A stretch of 64,000 nt of DNA from JAWKUK01 sp041398605 (GTDB lineage: Bacteria > Planctomycetota > UBA1135 > GCA-002686595), in NCBI GenBank assembly GCA_041398605.1, contig JAWKUK010000012.1:1-64000 (forward strand), written 5' to 3'. Below are positions 1 to 9,276 of the stretch, in pieces. The notes beneath the pieces were generated by a model that was given only the letters and a program-made list of their open reading frames with translations, ran no database searches and was not told the origin of the DNA. Within the stretch, counting starts at the first letter, position 1, and each line of letters begins with the position of its first letter. Both the position numbers and the translations under genes were made by a program.

Positions 1-374
1 ACTTGCAGCTCACCGGATCGTCCCTGGCTGCCGCCGATCGCCTGGTGCTCGGGGCGACGAGCTTGCCCTCGAGCTCGCTCGGCTACTTCATCGTGGCGCA
101 GGGATCGTCGACGCCGACGATGCCGACCGGCAGCCAGGGCCTCCTGTGCCTCGGCGGCCCGATCGGTCGCTTCGTGGCCCCCGGCCAGGTCCAGAACTCG
201 GGCGCCGCTGGCGTCGCCTCGCTCCGCGTTGACCTCGGCGCGCTACCGAGCCCGAGCGGCCCGTCGGCGGTGATGAGCGGTGAGACCCGCGTGTTCCAGT
301 ACTGGCACCGCGACTTCGTCGGTGGCGCTGCGACCTCGAACTTCACGCGCGCGGTGGCGCTGACGTTCCGCTGA
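1..374 (+). CDS. Secreted protein with shared C-terminal module, 3' end only
   Basis: The gene is cut by the left window edge; reading continues in frame from before base 3 to a TGA at 372-374. The visible 123 residues are almost exactly the C-terminal module found in six other proteins here. It shows LGYFIVAQ, LCLGGPIGRF, DLGALPSPSG, then FQYWHRD and SNFT close to the end. By analogy with its relatives, the missing N-terminal part should carry a signal peptide and a separate exported domain, but nothing in the window shows which. The module is not assigned to a named family. Function unknown; export is inferred. Confidence 0.8.
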   Translation, partial: LQLTGSSLAAADRLVLGATSLPSSSLGYFIVAQGSSTPTMPTGSQGLLCLGGPIGRFVAPGQVQNSGAAGVASLRVDLGALPSPSGPSAVMSGETRVFQYWHRDFVGGAATSNFTRAVALTFR

Positions 375-422
375 GCCGAGCCCGCGCGCTGCGCGCACGT
401 TTGCGGCAGCGCCTGGGAACGT

Positions 423-457
423 GCGGCGGTCCCCCTCGACCCATTCGCGACCGCCGC
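423..457. terminator. Stem-loop between convergent genes
   Basis: Arms GCGGCGGTC (423-431) and GACCGCCGC (449-457) pair perfectly across a 17-nt loop, in the gap between two convergent genes. There is no T tract, so termination is inferred from position and stem strength. Confidence 0.45.
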
Positions 458-462
458 GCGCG

Positions 463-1974
463 TCACGCTATCAGCGGCTCCAAGACGTGCCCGTGCACAT
501 CGGTAAGCCGCCGGTCGCTGCCGTTGTGTCGCCAAGTGAGCTGGGTATGGTCGATGCCCAAGAGCCGCAGCATCGTCGCGTGGACGTCGTACACCGTCGT
601 CGGGTGCTCGCGGTCCAGCGGCTTGTAGCCCCACTGGTCGCTCTCACCGTAGGTGACGCCGCCCTTGATGCCGCCGCCGCACAGCCAATTCGTGAACACA
701 AACGGATTGTGGTCGCGGCCGCGGCCGGCTTGCGAGCTCGGCATGCGGCCGAACTCGGTCGTCCACTGGACGAGCGTGTCCTCCAAGAGGCCGCGCTGCT
801 TCAGATCCGTGAGCAGCGCCGCCGCCCCGCGCGCCATGCCGAGCGACAACGGCCCGTGGTCGCGGCGCAAGTCCTCGTGTGAGTCCCAATTGCGCCGCGG
901 GTGCGAGTTGTCGTTGCCGCTCCACACCTGCACGAAGCGCACGCCGCGCTCCAGGAGCCGCCGCGCGGCCAGGCACTTCTGCGCGAAGACAAACGTCTCC
1001 TCGGCCTCATTGATCTCGCGCGGCCACCGCTGCGGCCCGCGGTCGAGGCCGTAGAGGCGCAGGACGTGCTCGGGCTCCGCTGCGAGGTCGAGCGCCTCGG
1101 GCGCCGCCAACTGCATACGCGCAGCGAGCTCGTAGCTCCTGATCCGCGCGTCGAGGCGCGGGTCGCTCGGGCGCCGCTGCTCGTGCGTGCGGTTCAGCTC
1201 CGCCAGGAGCGCCTGCGCCTCGCGCTCGCTGGCGCTGCTTACGAACCGGCCGACCTCGTGCGGGTGCAGATCCGCGATCGGGCTCGCTGCGCCCGGGTAG
1301 ATCACCGTGCCGCTGTGCTGCGACGGAAGGAACGCCGCGTCCCAGTTCTTCACGCCGTTCGAGGGCATGCCGCGCTGGTCCGGCAACACCACGAACGTCG
1401 GCAGGTCCTCGTTCAACGAGCCGAGGCCATAGCTCACCCAGCAGCCCGCGCCGGGGAAGCCCGGCAACTGAAAGCCCGTCGACTGCAACAGCGTCGCGGT
1501 CGAGTGCACGCCCGAACGACTCGTGATGTTGTGCACGAACGCCATGTCATCGACGTGCGCGCCGAGCGCCGCGACCGTCTCGCCCAGGAGCTTGCCGCAC
1601 TCGCCATGGGGCGCGAAGTCCCAAGCGGGCCGGAGCCACGGACCGAGGCCGTCTTGGAAGGCCTCGACGGGCTCGCCGAAGTCGCTCGGTTGCCCGTCCC
1701 GCGCAATGAGCTCCGGTTTGTAGTCGAACAGGTCGATGTGGCTCGCTGCGCCCGCCATGAAGAGCTGGACGACGCGCTTTGCTCTGGGCGCATACGCCAG
1801 CGGAGGCGGCGTGCGCGCAGCCCCGGCCCGGACGTTGTCCTCGGCGCTCGCCTCGCGTGACAACAGCGCCGCGAGCGCGACACCGCCGAGCCCGCCGCCC
1901 GCTTGCCAAAGGAACTCACGTCGATCCATCGCTCGACGCGCGACAGGGCGGTGGAACGGCGACTTGTCCTGCAT
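463..1974 (-). CDS. DUF1501 domain-containing, Tat-exported protein
   Basis: 503 aa. This is the sulfatase/alkaline-phosphatase-fold DUF1501 family common in Planctomycetota, usually paired with a PSD1 cytochrome gene, as here. A twin-arginine signal is visible near residues 17-40 (DRREFLWQAGG, then a hydrophobic run ending at REASA). Family-typical stretches include MAGAASHIDLFDYKP, the region around NGVKNWDAAFLP, and the C-terminal TTEFGRMP followed by GRGRDHNP. The start lies 3 nt after the stop of the upstream PSD1 gene, so the two are almost certainly co-transcribed. An alternative start is the Met at residue 16, directly before the Tat motif. Substrate unknown; the pair is thought to act in the periplasm, perhaps on sulfated or phosphorylated polymers, but that is inference. 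Confidence 0.9.
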   Translation of the reverse strand: MQDKSPFHRPVARRAMDRREFLWQAGGGLGGVALAALLSREASAEDNVRAGAARTPPPLAYAPRAKRVVQLFMAGAASHIDLFDYKPELIARDGQPSDFGEPVEAFQDGLGPWLRPAWDFAPHGECGKLLGETVAALGAHVDDMAFVHNITSRSGVHSTATLLQSTGFQLPGFPGAGCWVSYGLGSLNEDLPTFVVLPDQRGMPSNGVKNWDAAFLPSQHSGTVIYPGAASPIADLHPHEVGRFVSSASEREAQALLAELNRTHEQRRPSDPRLDARIRSYELAARMQLAAPEALDLAAEPEHVLRLYGLDRGPQRWPREINEAEETFVFAQKCLAARRLLERGVRFVQVWSGNDNSHPRRNWDSHEDLRRDHGPLSLGMARGAAALLTDLKQRGLLEDTLVQWTTEFGRMPSSQAGRGRDHNPFVFTNWLCGGGIKGGVTYGESDQWGYKPLDREHPTTVYDVHATMLRLLGIDHTQLTWRHNGSDRRLTDVHGHVLEPLIA

Positions 1975-1977
1975 GGC

Positions 1978-4902
1978 TCAGTCGATGAAGGAGAACTCGT
2001 TGAGGTTCAGCAAGACCCGACAGGCGTTCTCGAGGCCATGTCGCGCCGCAAACGCTCCGAGCCGCGCGCCCTCTGCGGGCTCCGGCGGCCGGCCGAGGGC
2101 CAACTGGAACGCGCGTCGGAGCTGCGCCTGGAGGTCTGGGCCGGCCTCGCGCTGGACGCGACCGGCGAAGCGCTGCGCCTGCGCAAGCATGAACCCATTG
2201 TTCAAGTAAGCGAGCGCTTGGTTCGGCGAGAGGCTCTCGTTGCGCCGATCCACGCGCAGTGACGGGTCCGCGCAATCGAGGCTCGTCATGAACGGCTGCA
2301 TCTGCGACCGGACGATGAAGCGGTAGATCGCGCGGCGGAACGTGCGCGGGTCGTTCGGATCGGCGAGGTCGTAGCGGTAGTGCGGTGAGTGCTCGGGCTG
2401 CTCGATGACGAAGTCCTGGTAGCCAGGCCCGCCCATGGTCAGGTCGAGCGCGCCGCTCACCGCGAGCACCGCGTCATGCACGGCCTCGGCCTCGAGCTTG
2501 CGCGTGTTGCCGCGCCACAGCAACGTGTTCCCGCTGTCGAGTGCCTCGGCGTCCTCGTTCGCGACGTCCGAGCGCTGACGATAGGCCCGGCTCGTCACGA
2601 TGAGCCGGTGCAAGGACTTCAATGAGCCGTGCGCGTCGTCGCGCAGCCACGCGGCGAGCCAGTCGAGCAGCTCGGGGTGGGTCGGCGCGGCGCCCATGCG
2701 CCCGAAGTCGTTCGGAGTCGTCACGAGGCCCGCGCCGAAGTGGTGCTGCCACACGCGGTTGACGATCGTCCGCCACGTCAGCGGGTTGCGGGGGTCCGTG
2801 ATCCAACGCGCCAGGGCCGCCCGCCGGAGCGCCTCGTCCTGGGTGTCAGCCAGCGCAAAGCGTGACGGCAGCAGCGGGTCGAGCGCCGACAGCGCAGCCG
2901 GCGCCGCGACCGCGCCGGGCTCCGTCACCTGCCCGCGCGCAAGGACGCGGATCTCGCGCGGTGTGCCGCCCGTCCCGCGGAAGTTCCCGGTCCCGTGAAC
3001 GACCGTCCCTGCGTACACCGCGCGCTGCGGCGGGAGCGCCGCTAGCGCGCGGACGGCGAGCTCGCGCTCCGACTCGGCCTCGGCGCGCGCGCGCCGCGAG
3101 GCGTCGCTCACCAGGCGCTCCAGGAGCGCGTCTCGTCGCTCGACGAGCGCCGCGCGCGCGCCGTCCTCGAGCGCCGGGGCGAACCCATCGGGCAAGTTCG
3201 CGCGGCGCCAGCGCGGGGGCGCCTCGATCGAATCGAGGCTCGTGACCGTCGCGCCGCGCGCGGCGTTCCGGCCTGTCCCGTCGAACACTTGCAGCTCTGC
3301 CAAGGCGAAGATGAAGTCGTCGCTCCGCGGCGCGAGCTGCGTGACGGTGAGCCGCAGATAGCGGGCCTGCGTCGCGCCCGCCTCGAGCACCACCGGTTCG
3401 ATCCCTGGGTTCGGGAAGTCCTGGGCCTCGCGCGACGCGATCAGCGTGACGTCGCCGACGAAGTCTGGCTCCAAGCTCGACTCGACACGGAAGCGCACGG
3501 GAAAGCCGAAGCCCGCGCCGATTCCGTTGAAGGCGTCGCGCGCCCCAGCGAGGACGACCCGCTCGATAGAGACGGCAGCGCCGAGGTCGAGCTGGACCCA
3601 CTTGGCGCGTTTGGCGTCGGCTTCGATGGCGCTGTGAAACCCGTACTCGGGGCGCTCGGCTGCGCCCGCGAGGGCTGCGTCGAGCGCCGCGAGCGCTGCG
3701 CCACCTGCAGCGACGAGCTCCGCGTCGAGGCGGCCCAGCGTCGCTTCCGCGCGGCCCTTGCGCAGGGCCTCTGCCGCTCGACGGGCCGCGACCATGGGGT
3801 CTTCGTCGAAGCGCTTGTCCGCGCGGTCGATGCCCGCGAACACAGCCTGCAGCGCGTAGTAGTCCTCCTGCGAGATCGGGTCGAACTTGTGGTCGTGGCA
3901 CTGCGCGCACTGGGCCGTCACGCTGGTGAACGTGCCGAGCGCGTTGCCCACCATGTCGTCGCGGTCGAAGTGGCGCGCGAACATCCCGTCGATCTTCTCT
4001 TCAGGGAGCTCTTCGTGGCCAATGAGGTCCCACGGCCCAGCGGCGATGAAGCCCAAGGCTTCGATCCCGTCGCGCGTGCCTGGGTACAAGGCATCTCCGG
4101 CGAGCTGCTCCTCGACGAAGCGCGCGTAGGGCTTGTCCTCGTTGAACGCGCGGATCACGTAGTCGCGGTACGGCCACGCGTTTGGACGAGGTTGATCCTT
4201 GTCGTAGCCGTGCGTGTCCCCGTAGTGGACGACGTCGAGCCAGTGCCGCGCCCAGCGCTCGCCGTAGCGGGGTGACGCGAGCAGCCGATCGACGAGGCGC
4301 TCGAAGCGGTCTGACGCCGGATCCGCGATGTACGCGTCCATCTCTTCCGGCGTCGGCGGGAGCCCGATGAGGTCGAAGTGCACGCGCCGGCAGAGCGTGC
4401 GCGCGTCCGCCTCTCCGGCCAGCGCGAGCCCTGCGCGCGCGAGCCGCGCCGTAACAAACGCGTCGATCGGGTTCCCCGTCTCCGTGGACGGGGCGGGGCG
4501 AGTGATCGGCTTGAGGCTCCACCAGTCGAGCGGGTCGGCGACCTGTGCGCTCGCGCTGTCAGGCCAGGGCGCGCCCTCGTCGATCCAGCGCCGGACGAGC
4601 GCGACCTCGGTCGGCGTGAGCCGGTCGCCCTTGGGGGGCATCACCAGGGCCTCGTCGAGCCCAGAGACGAGCCGGAGCAACGGGCTGCCTGCGGCATCCC
4701 CTGGCCGGATGTTGGGCGCGGAAGACTCACCGCCGTCGAACGCGATCGAGCGCACATCCAGGCGGTAGCCGCTGCGCTGCTTCTCGGGGCCGTGGCACCG
4801 CACGCACTTCGTCGCGAAGATCGGCGCGATCGAGCGCTCGAACTCCACCGGTTCGAGCTGCGGAGCACAGAAGGCGGCGGCGATGAGGGGGCCCAGCACC
4901 AC
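1978..4902 (-). CDS. PSD1 / planctomycete cytochrome c protein (DUF1549, DUF1553)
   Basis: 974 aa, GTG start. The order is typical of the family. It has a short hydrophobic N-terminus, then a planctomycete cytochrome c domain with a heme-binding site KCVRCHGPEK (Cys33, Cys36, His37) and VMPPKGDRL. Next come DUF1549 (about residues 140-350, with DLIGLPPTPEE and SPRYGERWARHWLD, followed by the second heme-like motif CAQCHDHKFDP), a discoidin-like beta domain (about 440-560, WVQLDLGA), and C-terminal DUF1553 (about 690-930, NRVWQHHFG and LIVTSRAYRQRS). It is first in the operon with the DUF1501 gene. The expected place is periplasmic or outer-membrane attached. The enzymatic role is unknown; heme binding is inferred from the CxxCH motifs. 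Confidence 0.93.
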   Translation of the reverse strand: MVLGPLIAAAFCAPQLEPVEFERSIAPIFATKCVRCHGPEKQRSGYRLDVRSIAFDGGESSAPNIRPGDAAGSPLLRLVSGLDEALVMPPKGDRLTPTEVALVRRWIDEGAPWPDSASAQVADPLDWWSLKPITRPAPSTETGNPIDAFVTARLARAGLALAGEADARTLCRRVHFDLIGLPPTPEEMDAYIADPASDRFERLVDRLLASPRYGERWARHWLDVVHYGDTHGYDKDQPRPNAWPYRDYVIRAFNEDKPYARFVEEQLAGDALYPGTRDGIEALGFIAAGPWDLIGHEELPEEKIDGMFARHFDRDDMVGNALGTFTSVTAQCAQCHDHKFDPISQEDYYALQAVFAGIDRADKRFDEDPMVAARRAAEALRKGRAEATLGRLDAELVAAGGAALAALDAALAGAAERPEYGFHSAIEADAKRAKWVQLDLGAAVSIERVVLAGARDAFNGIGAGFGFPVRFRVESSLEPDFVGDVTLIASREAQDFPNPGIEPVVLEAGATQARYLRLTVTQLAPRSDDFIFALAELQVFDGTGRNAARGATVTSLDSIEAPPRWRRANLPDGFAPALEDGARAALVERRDALLERLVSDASRRARAEAESERELAVRALAALPPQRAVYAGTVVHGTGNFRGTGGTPREIRVLARGQVTEPGAVAAPAALSALDPLLPSRFALADTQDEALRRAALARWITDPRNPLTWRTIVNRVWQHHFGAGLVTTPNDFGRMGAAPTHPELLDWLAAWLRDDAHGSLKSLHRLIVTSRAYRQRSDVANEDAEALDSGNTLLWRGNTRKLEAEAVHDAVLAVSGALDLTMGGPGYQDFVIEQPEHSPHYRYDLADPNDPRTFRRAIYRFIVRSQMQPFMTSLDCADPSLRVDRRNESLSPNQALAYLNNGFMLAQAQRFAGRVQREAGPDLQAQLRRAFQLALGRPPEPAEGARLGAFAARHGLENACRVLLNLNEFSFID

Positions 4903-5096
4903 CCCAAGTTACCGCACCTGTGTGGAGCGATGGCCCCTCTGCTCAGCTTCGCGCGGCGGACCAGAAGACTCGGGCGGCGGATCAGAGGGCTCGCGCGGGG
5001 GACCCGAGGATTCCTGGAACGCGCGTGACGCCGGGGGTGACCTCCGGTTGGGAACCCCATCGGGTCGCTGCTGCGGCCCGGAGGAACGTCTCGACC

Positions 5097-6248
5097 ATGA
5101 ACACCACACGCCTCGCCCCCCTGGCTCTCGCCCTCTGTGCTGCCCCGGCCCTCGCGGCGCCGCAGGTCCTCCCTTCGGCCTGGGACCGCGCGCAGGAATG
5201 GGTCGCGCCGCCCTCCGTTGCCGCCGGCACGACGCAGGGCAATCCGGCGCCAGACAGCGCCGGGAACCTCGTTTGGCACTACGACAGTACGTTCGGCGGC
5301 GACGCGCTCGGCAGCGTCAACCCTTGGTACGCAGAGCCGCTGACGCCGCTCGTATGGGACACGGCGTGGTACGGGGGGGTCGGCGCCTGGGCCGTCAGCA
5401 ACGACTTCGGCACCGTCGTCTACTGGAACGGATCCACGCACCTGCTCCAGCAGGTCTCAACCGGGTGGTTCGACTATGCGCCCGTGATCCGCTGGCGCAG
5501 CCCTGCTGCACAGCCGCTGCGCGTCGGTATCGTCGGCTCGCTGCGCGTCATCTGGAGCGGTCCGAATGGAGCGACGCGTCCTGTCGACGTCGATGTCGTG
5601 ATCGCGCATCGAAGCGCGACGACAGGCGTGGTCACGCTGCTGGACTCGCGCACGGTCGCGAAGCCGACACAGAACAATGTGTCCGAGTTCCTGGAGTTTC
5701 CCATCGACCTGCCAGGCGTGCTCGTGCAACCGGGTGATGACCTGTTCGTGACGCATCGCGGACGCACCCCGACCTCGAGCTCGTTCTGGGTGACGCTCTA
5801 CGATCGCCTGGAGCTCGTTCGGTTGCCTATTGGAGGAGGCTTCTGCGGCCCCTCCGTCGTCAACTCGACAGGCGGTCCGGGCCGTATGGGCGCGGACGGC
5901 TCTACGCATGTCGCGGACAACGAGCTGACGCTGCGTGCGTACCAGCTGCCGTTGAGCACCTTCGCCTTCTTTCTGGCGAGTCGCTCACAGGGCTTCGTCG
6001 CGCACCCCGCGGGCAGCTCGGGCAACCTCTGCCTCGCGGGCGCGATCGGCCGCTTCGTTGGACCGGGCCAGATCTTCGACGTGGGCCTCGGCCGTGTTGC
6101 ATCGCTGCGCGTCGACCTGACGCAGGTCCCGACACCGACGGGGCTCGTCGCGGTGCAGCCGGGGGAGACCTGGAACTTCCAATGTTGGCACCGGGACATC
6201 GGCGGTACGAGCAACTTCAGCGACGGCCTCTCGATCGCGTTCGACTGA
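5097..6248 (+). CDS. Secreted protein with shared C-terminal module
   Basis: 383 aa from the ATG at 5097, chosen because GGAGG lies at 5080-5084 and a clear signal peptide follows (MNTTRLAPLALALCAAPALA). The open frame runs 59 codons further upstream, but that part is Arg/Ala-rich and looks non-coding. Residues about 20-245 form an unrecognised beta-rich domain containing many Trp residues. From about 248 (FCGPSVVNSTG) to the end is the shared module, with FAFFLASR, LCLAGAIGRF, FQCWHRD and SNFSDG. It lies alone between oppositely oriented genes. An exported or surface protein; function unknown. Confidence 0.82.
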   Translation: MNTTRLAPLALALCAAPALAAPQVLPSAWDRAQEWVAPPSVAAGTTQGNPAPDSAGNLVWHYDSTFGGDALGSVNPWYAEPLTPLVWDTAWYGGVGAWAVSNDFGTVVYWNGSTHLLQQVSTGWFDYAPVIRWRSPAAQPLRVGIVGSLRVIWSGPNGATRPVDVDVVIAHRSATTGVVTLLDSRTVAKPTQNNVSEFLEFPIDLPGVLVQPGDDLFVTHRGRTPTSSSFWVTLYDRLELVRLPIGGGFCGPSVVNSTGGPGRMGADGSTHVADNELTLRAYQLPLSTFAFFLASRSQGFVAHPAGSSGNLCLAGAIGRFVGPGQIFDVGLGRVASLRVDLTQVPTPTGLVAVQPGETWNFQCWHRDIGGTSNFSDGLSIAFD

Positions 6249-6268
6249 ATCGATGACCGCCACCTGTC

Positions 6269-6304
6269 GAGCGCCGTGGGCCGCGTGTGGCCGACGAGGC
6301 GCTC
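6269..6304. terminator. Possible stem-loop between convergent genes
   Basis: GAGCGCC (6269-6275) pairs with GGCGCTC (6298-6304), with an inner GGCC/GGCC helix. It lies 20 nt after the stop of the plus-strand secreted gene. Moderate stem and no T tract. Confidence 0.3.
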
Positions 6305-6372
6305 GGCCGCGGCCCGCGCGCCGGCGTGGTTGGAGTGCCGAGCGCGGGGCGTGTGCGGACTCGCGAGACCGC

Positions 6373-9276
6373 TCAGCGATCGAGCTTTCTCTGGCTCGCG
6401 CGTCGCGCGCGTTCGAGGGCCGATCCCAAGTTCGGCGCTGCGTCGTCCGTGCGCGGCGGGCGCGCATCCGCCGGGCCGCTGGCCGCGCCCGGAGTCGGAG
6501 TCGGAGTCGGAGTCGGGGTCGGAGTTGAAGTCGGAGTCGGATTCTGAGTCGGCGCGGCGGGCTCCGCGGAGGGGCTCGCTGCGGTTCGACCCGGCCCCGG
6601 GGGACCGCTGACGCCGCTGAGGTCACGGTCGACGACCGCCGGGCGCTGTGCGCGCCGCGCGCGAAGCGCCGCGACGCGCCGTGACCAGGCTCCGCCCAGG
6701 CGCACGCTGCCCCAGAGCGAGAGCCTGCGCCCCGCGATCTCCAGCAGCAAGACGACGAGCCCGAACAGCGCCAGCTCGCGCGTCACGATGCGCCATAGCC
6801 GAGCGCCGCGTGTCCCCCGGAACAGGTCCTGCGTCGACGGATCCACAGCGCCCCCCGTCGCGGCCACGATACGGCGTAGCGTGCGCGCGCCGCTCTCTGG
6901 GTCGGGCCCGCGCTCGAACTCCGGCGAGTACGCGAGCGTCTGCGGCGCTAGCGCGAGCGAGCGACCGTCGCCGAGGTCCACCGTGTCGACGAGCACGCCC
7001 TCGCGGTCGAGCGGCAAGCGCGCCTCGAAGAGGTTCTGATCGACGCGGGTCAACGGGAGCGCGCGCGTGTCGCCGTCCCCGGAGCCAAAGTGCGCGACCA
7101 GCCGGCTCGTATCCGGCGCCAAGGTCACAGAAGCATCGACCTCGACGGAGATGACGGCCTCGCGCCCTTCGCGCCGTGTCGACGCGAAGAAATCGCCCGG
7201 AGGCTCATTGCCTGCGAGCCACCGCGCGAGCGTCACGCCAAACTCTGGGAACCGCGGCCAAGCGAGCAGCGCCCCGCCGAACTGGCCCCCGACCTGGGTC
7301 GTCAACGCTGCGCTGCGCCCGAGGCCGCGCTGCCAGAACGCGACGACGGGCGCCGCGTATTCATCCTTCGTGATGGCGCCGGCCGTCGCGCCTGGGCGCA
7401 GGTAGCTCAGGTTGTAGCCGTCGATCGCCGGGAACGCGCCGCCGTCGAACGCGCCCATGCCCAAGAGCCCAGCGAGGCTCTGTGTCTCCGTTCGCTCGTC
7501 GACGAAGGTCGACCGTGACATCGTCAGCGTGTCCATCGCGAACAGGCGCGGGAGGTCCACCGGATCCGTCGAGAAATAGGCCCCGCCGCCGCCGCGCAGC
7601 GCGCACTCCTTCAGGAACTCGGCATCGCTGTCGTGCTCGGTGCCGAGCGCGATCACGGACAGGGTCGTGTTCAGCTTGCGCAGCGTCGCGATCAGCTCGA
7701 AGCAGCCTTCGTGCTCCTCGGCGTCGGCGGCGTCGGCGAACAATACGACGTGGCGATTGAGCTGTGGCGCGTCCTTGATCTGGCGCGCCGCTTCGACGAG
7801 CGCGGTGTACGTGAAGATGCCGCCGCCCATGGAGCGGATCGAGCGCACCGTACGCTTCAGGCCCTCGACGTCCGTCACTGGCGTCAGGGCCTGGATCACG
7901 TGCGCCGCCGAGTCCACCGCGATGACGGCCACGGAGTCGTTCGGCGTCAAGAGCTCGATCGCCGCGGCAGCCCCGGCGTTGGCCAGGTCCATCTTCGTTC
8001 CACCGCCCGACACGGGCGCCGCCATGGACCCCGAGCGGTCCATCGTGATCGCCATCGCGAGCGACAGCTTCCGGTGCTCCTGCCGCAGCTCCGTCGACAC
8101 GGGTAGGACCTCGTCCAGCGGCGACTTGTAGTAGCCGCCTGCGCCGAACGCGGCCTGGCCGCCGGTCATCAAGAGCCCTCCGCCGTGGTCCTCGACGAAG
8201 CTCGCCAGCGCGATCATCCCTTGGCGTCCGAGCCGCGACGCCGCGACGTTCTCCAGGACCACCGCGCGGAAACGTGTCAGCGCCACCACGTCCAGCCGCG
8301 CCTCCTCAGGGGCTGCGACGCGGACGTCCAGGCCCGCTGCGCGGAGCGTTGCTGAGAGCGTGTCGTCGACGCCGTTCTCGTTCAGCAACAAGATCGCGCG
8401 CGGTCCAGACACCAAGAGCGCAGCGCGCGCGCGGTCGTTCTCGGGGACGCGATCGTCGTCCTGTGCAGCGCCAGGGCTCGCTGTGGGGGAGCGCAGGGCG
8501 AGCTCGTACTGGGCGACTCCACCTTCACCGACGATGTCGCGGAACGTGAACCGCTGCAGGCCAGGCTCGATCGTGCGCAGCACGCGCGTCAGCGGCTGCC
8601 CGTCGCGGCTCAGCACGAGCTCGCGCTCGACGCGCCGGTCCGAGCGCACCCAGACATCGAACTGGAACGGCTCCCCGGCGGCGACTTCGCCCGGGAGCGC
8701 GATCCGTTCGACCGAGACGTCGGACACGTTCGGCCGCCCGAGGCTGCGCGCGTCGATGCGCACACCGAGGCTCGCCGCGCGGCGCGCAACGTCCAACGGG
8801 TCGCGCCCGTGGGCCTCGCCGTCCGAGATCACCAGGACCGATCCGCGCCCGCCGCTGACGAGCTGCAGCGCGGTGTCGAGCGCGCCGGCGAGGTCGCTGC
8901 CGTCCGCGTCGATCTCGCGCTGGAACGAGTCGAAGCGCGCGTTGGACCCGCCGGCGCGCTCGATGTGCGCGCGCGCGCCGAACGCGACGACGTGCACGCG
9001 GTCCAGAGGCCCGGCGGACTCTTCGGCGAGGCTGATCAGCTCCAGTGCCGCCGTGTCCGAGCCGCTGGGCATCGAGCGCGAGCGATCGACGACGAGCACG
9101 ACGTCGCGGCCCGCGGCGCCGGTCTTCAGGTACGGGCCGGCGAGGGCGGCGACGAGCGCGAGCGCGCCGACGGCGCGCAGCGTCATCGTGACGGGGTGCT
9201 CGCCTCGCGCGCGCCACAGGAGCAGGGCGAGCGGCACGGCGCAGAGCAGGAGCTCGGGATGCAGGAAGCCGATCAT
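6373..9276 (-). CDS. Double VWA / glutamine amidotransferase-like membrane protein
   Basis: 967 aa from the ATG at 9276 (MIGFLHPELLLCAVPLALLL). This start overlaps the stop of the upstream gene by 4 nt (ATGA), which decides it over a longer reading frame. Order: two N-terminal membrane segments; a first VWA domain with MIDAS DRSRS; a GATase1-like domain around GGGLLMTGGQAAFG; a second VWA with MIDAS DRSGS followed by TYTALVEAA and a metal-site region around FADAADAEEHEG; a beta region; and one more membrane segment (LFGLVVLLLEIAG). The tail holds an acidic-free Thr-Pro repeat encoded by hexamers. It forms a translational pair with the BatA/VWA gene. Such pairs often sit with MoxR ATPases and DUF58 genes, not seen here. 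Likely an inner-membrane complex component; role unknown. Confidence 0.87.
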   Translation of the reverse strand: MIGFLHPELLLCAVPLALLLWRARGEHPVTMTLRAVGALALVAALAGPYLKTGAAGRDVVLVVDRSRSMPSGSDTAALELISLAEESAGPLDRVHVVAFGARAHIERAGGSNARFDSFQREIDADGSDLAGALDTALQLVSGGRGSVLVISDGEAHGRDPLDVARRAASLGVRIDARSLGRPNVSDVSVERIALPGEVAAGEPFQFDVWVRSDRRVERELVLSRDGQPLTRVLRTIEPGLQRFTFRDIVGEGGVAQYELALRSPTASPGAAQDDDRVPENDRARAALLVSGPRAILLLNENGVDDTLSATLRAAGLDVRVAAPEEARLDVVALTRFRAVVLENVAASRLGRQGMIALASFVEDHGGGLLMTGGQAAFGAGGYYKSPLDEVLPVSTELRQEHRKLSLAMAITMDRSGSMAAPVSGGGTKMDLANAGAAAAIELLTPNDSVAVIAVDSAAHVIQALTPVTDVEGLKRTVRSIRSMGGGIFTYTALVEAARQIKDAPQLNRHVVLFADAADAEEHEGCFELIATLRKLNTTLSVIALGTEHDSDAEFLKECALRGGGGAYFSTDPVDLPRLFAMDTLTMSRSTFVDERTETQSLAGLLGMGAFDGGAFPAIDGYNLSYLRPGATAGAITKDEYAAPVVAFWQRGLGRSAALTTQVGGQFGGALLAWPRFPEFGVTLARWLAGNEPPGDFFASTRREGREAVISVEVDASVTLAPDTSRLVAHFGSGDGDTRALPLTRVDQNLFEARLPLDREGVLVDTVDLGDGRSLALAPQTLAYSPEFERGPDPESGARTLRRIVAATGGAVDPSTQDLFRGTRGARLWRIVTRELALFGLVVLLLEIAGRRLSLWGSVRLGGAWSRRVAALRARRAQRPAVVDRDLSGVSGPPGPGRTAASPSAEPAAPTQNPTPTSTPTPTPTPTPTPGAASGPADARPPRTDDAAPNLGSALERARRASQRKLDR
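6491..6551. repeat. GGAGTC hexamer tract encoding a Thr-Pro linker
   Basis: About nine degenerate copies of a GGAGTC hexamer. Read on the minus strand they encode alternating Pro-Thr in the C-terminal tail of the double-VWA protein. Copy-number change would lengthen the linker by two residues without shifting frame. Confidence 0.8.

Noticed and set aside
4903..5096. 59-codon upstream extension of the secreted gene, with AADQ/AGDP-like repeats
   Set aside because: A Shine-Dalgarno and signal peptide define the start at 5097. The upstream repeats are weak and in the promoter region.
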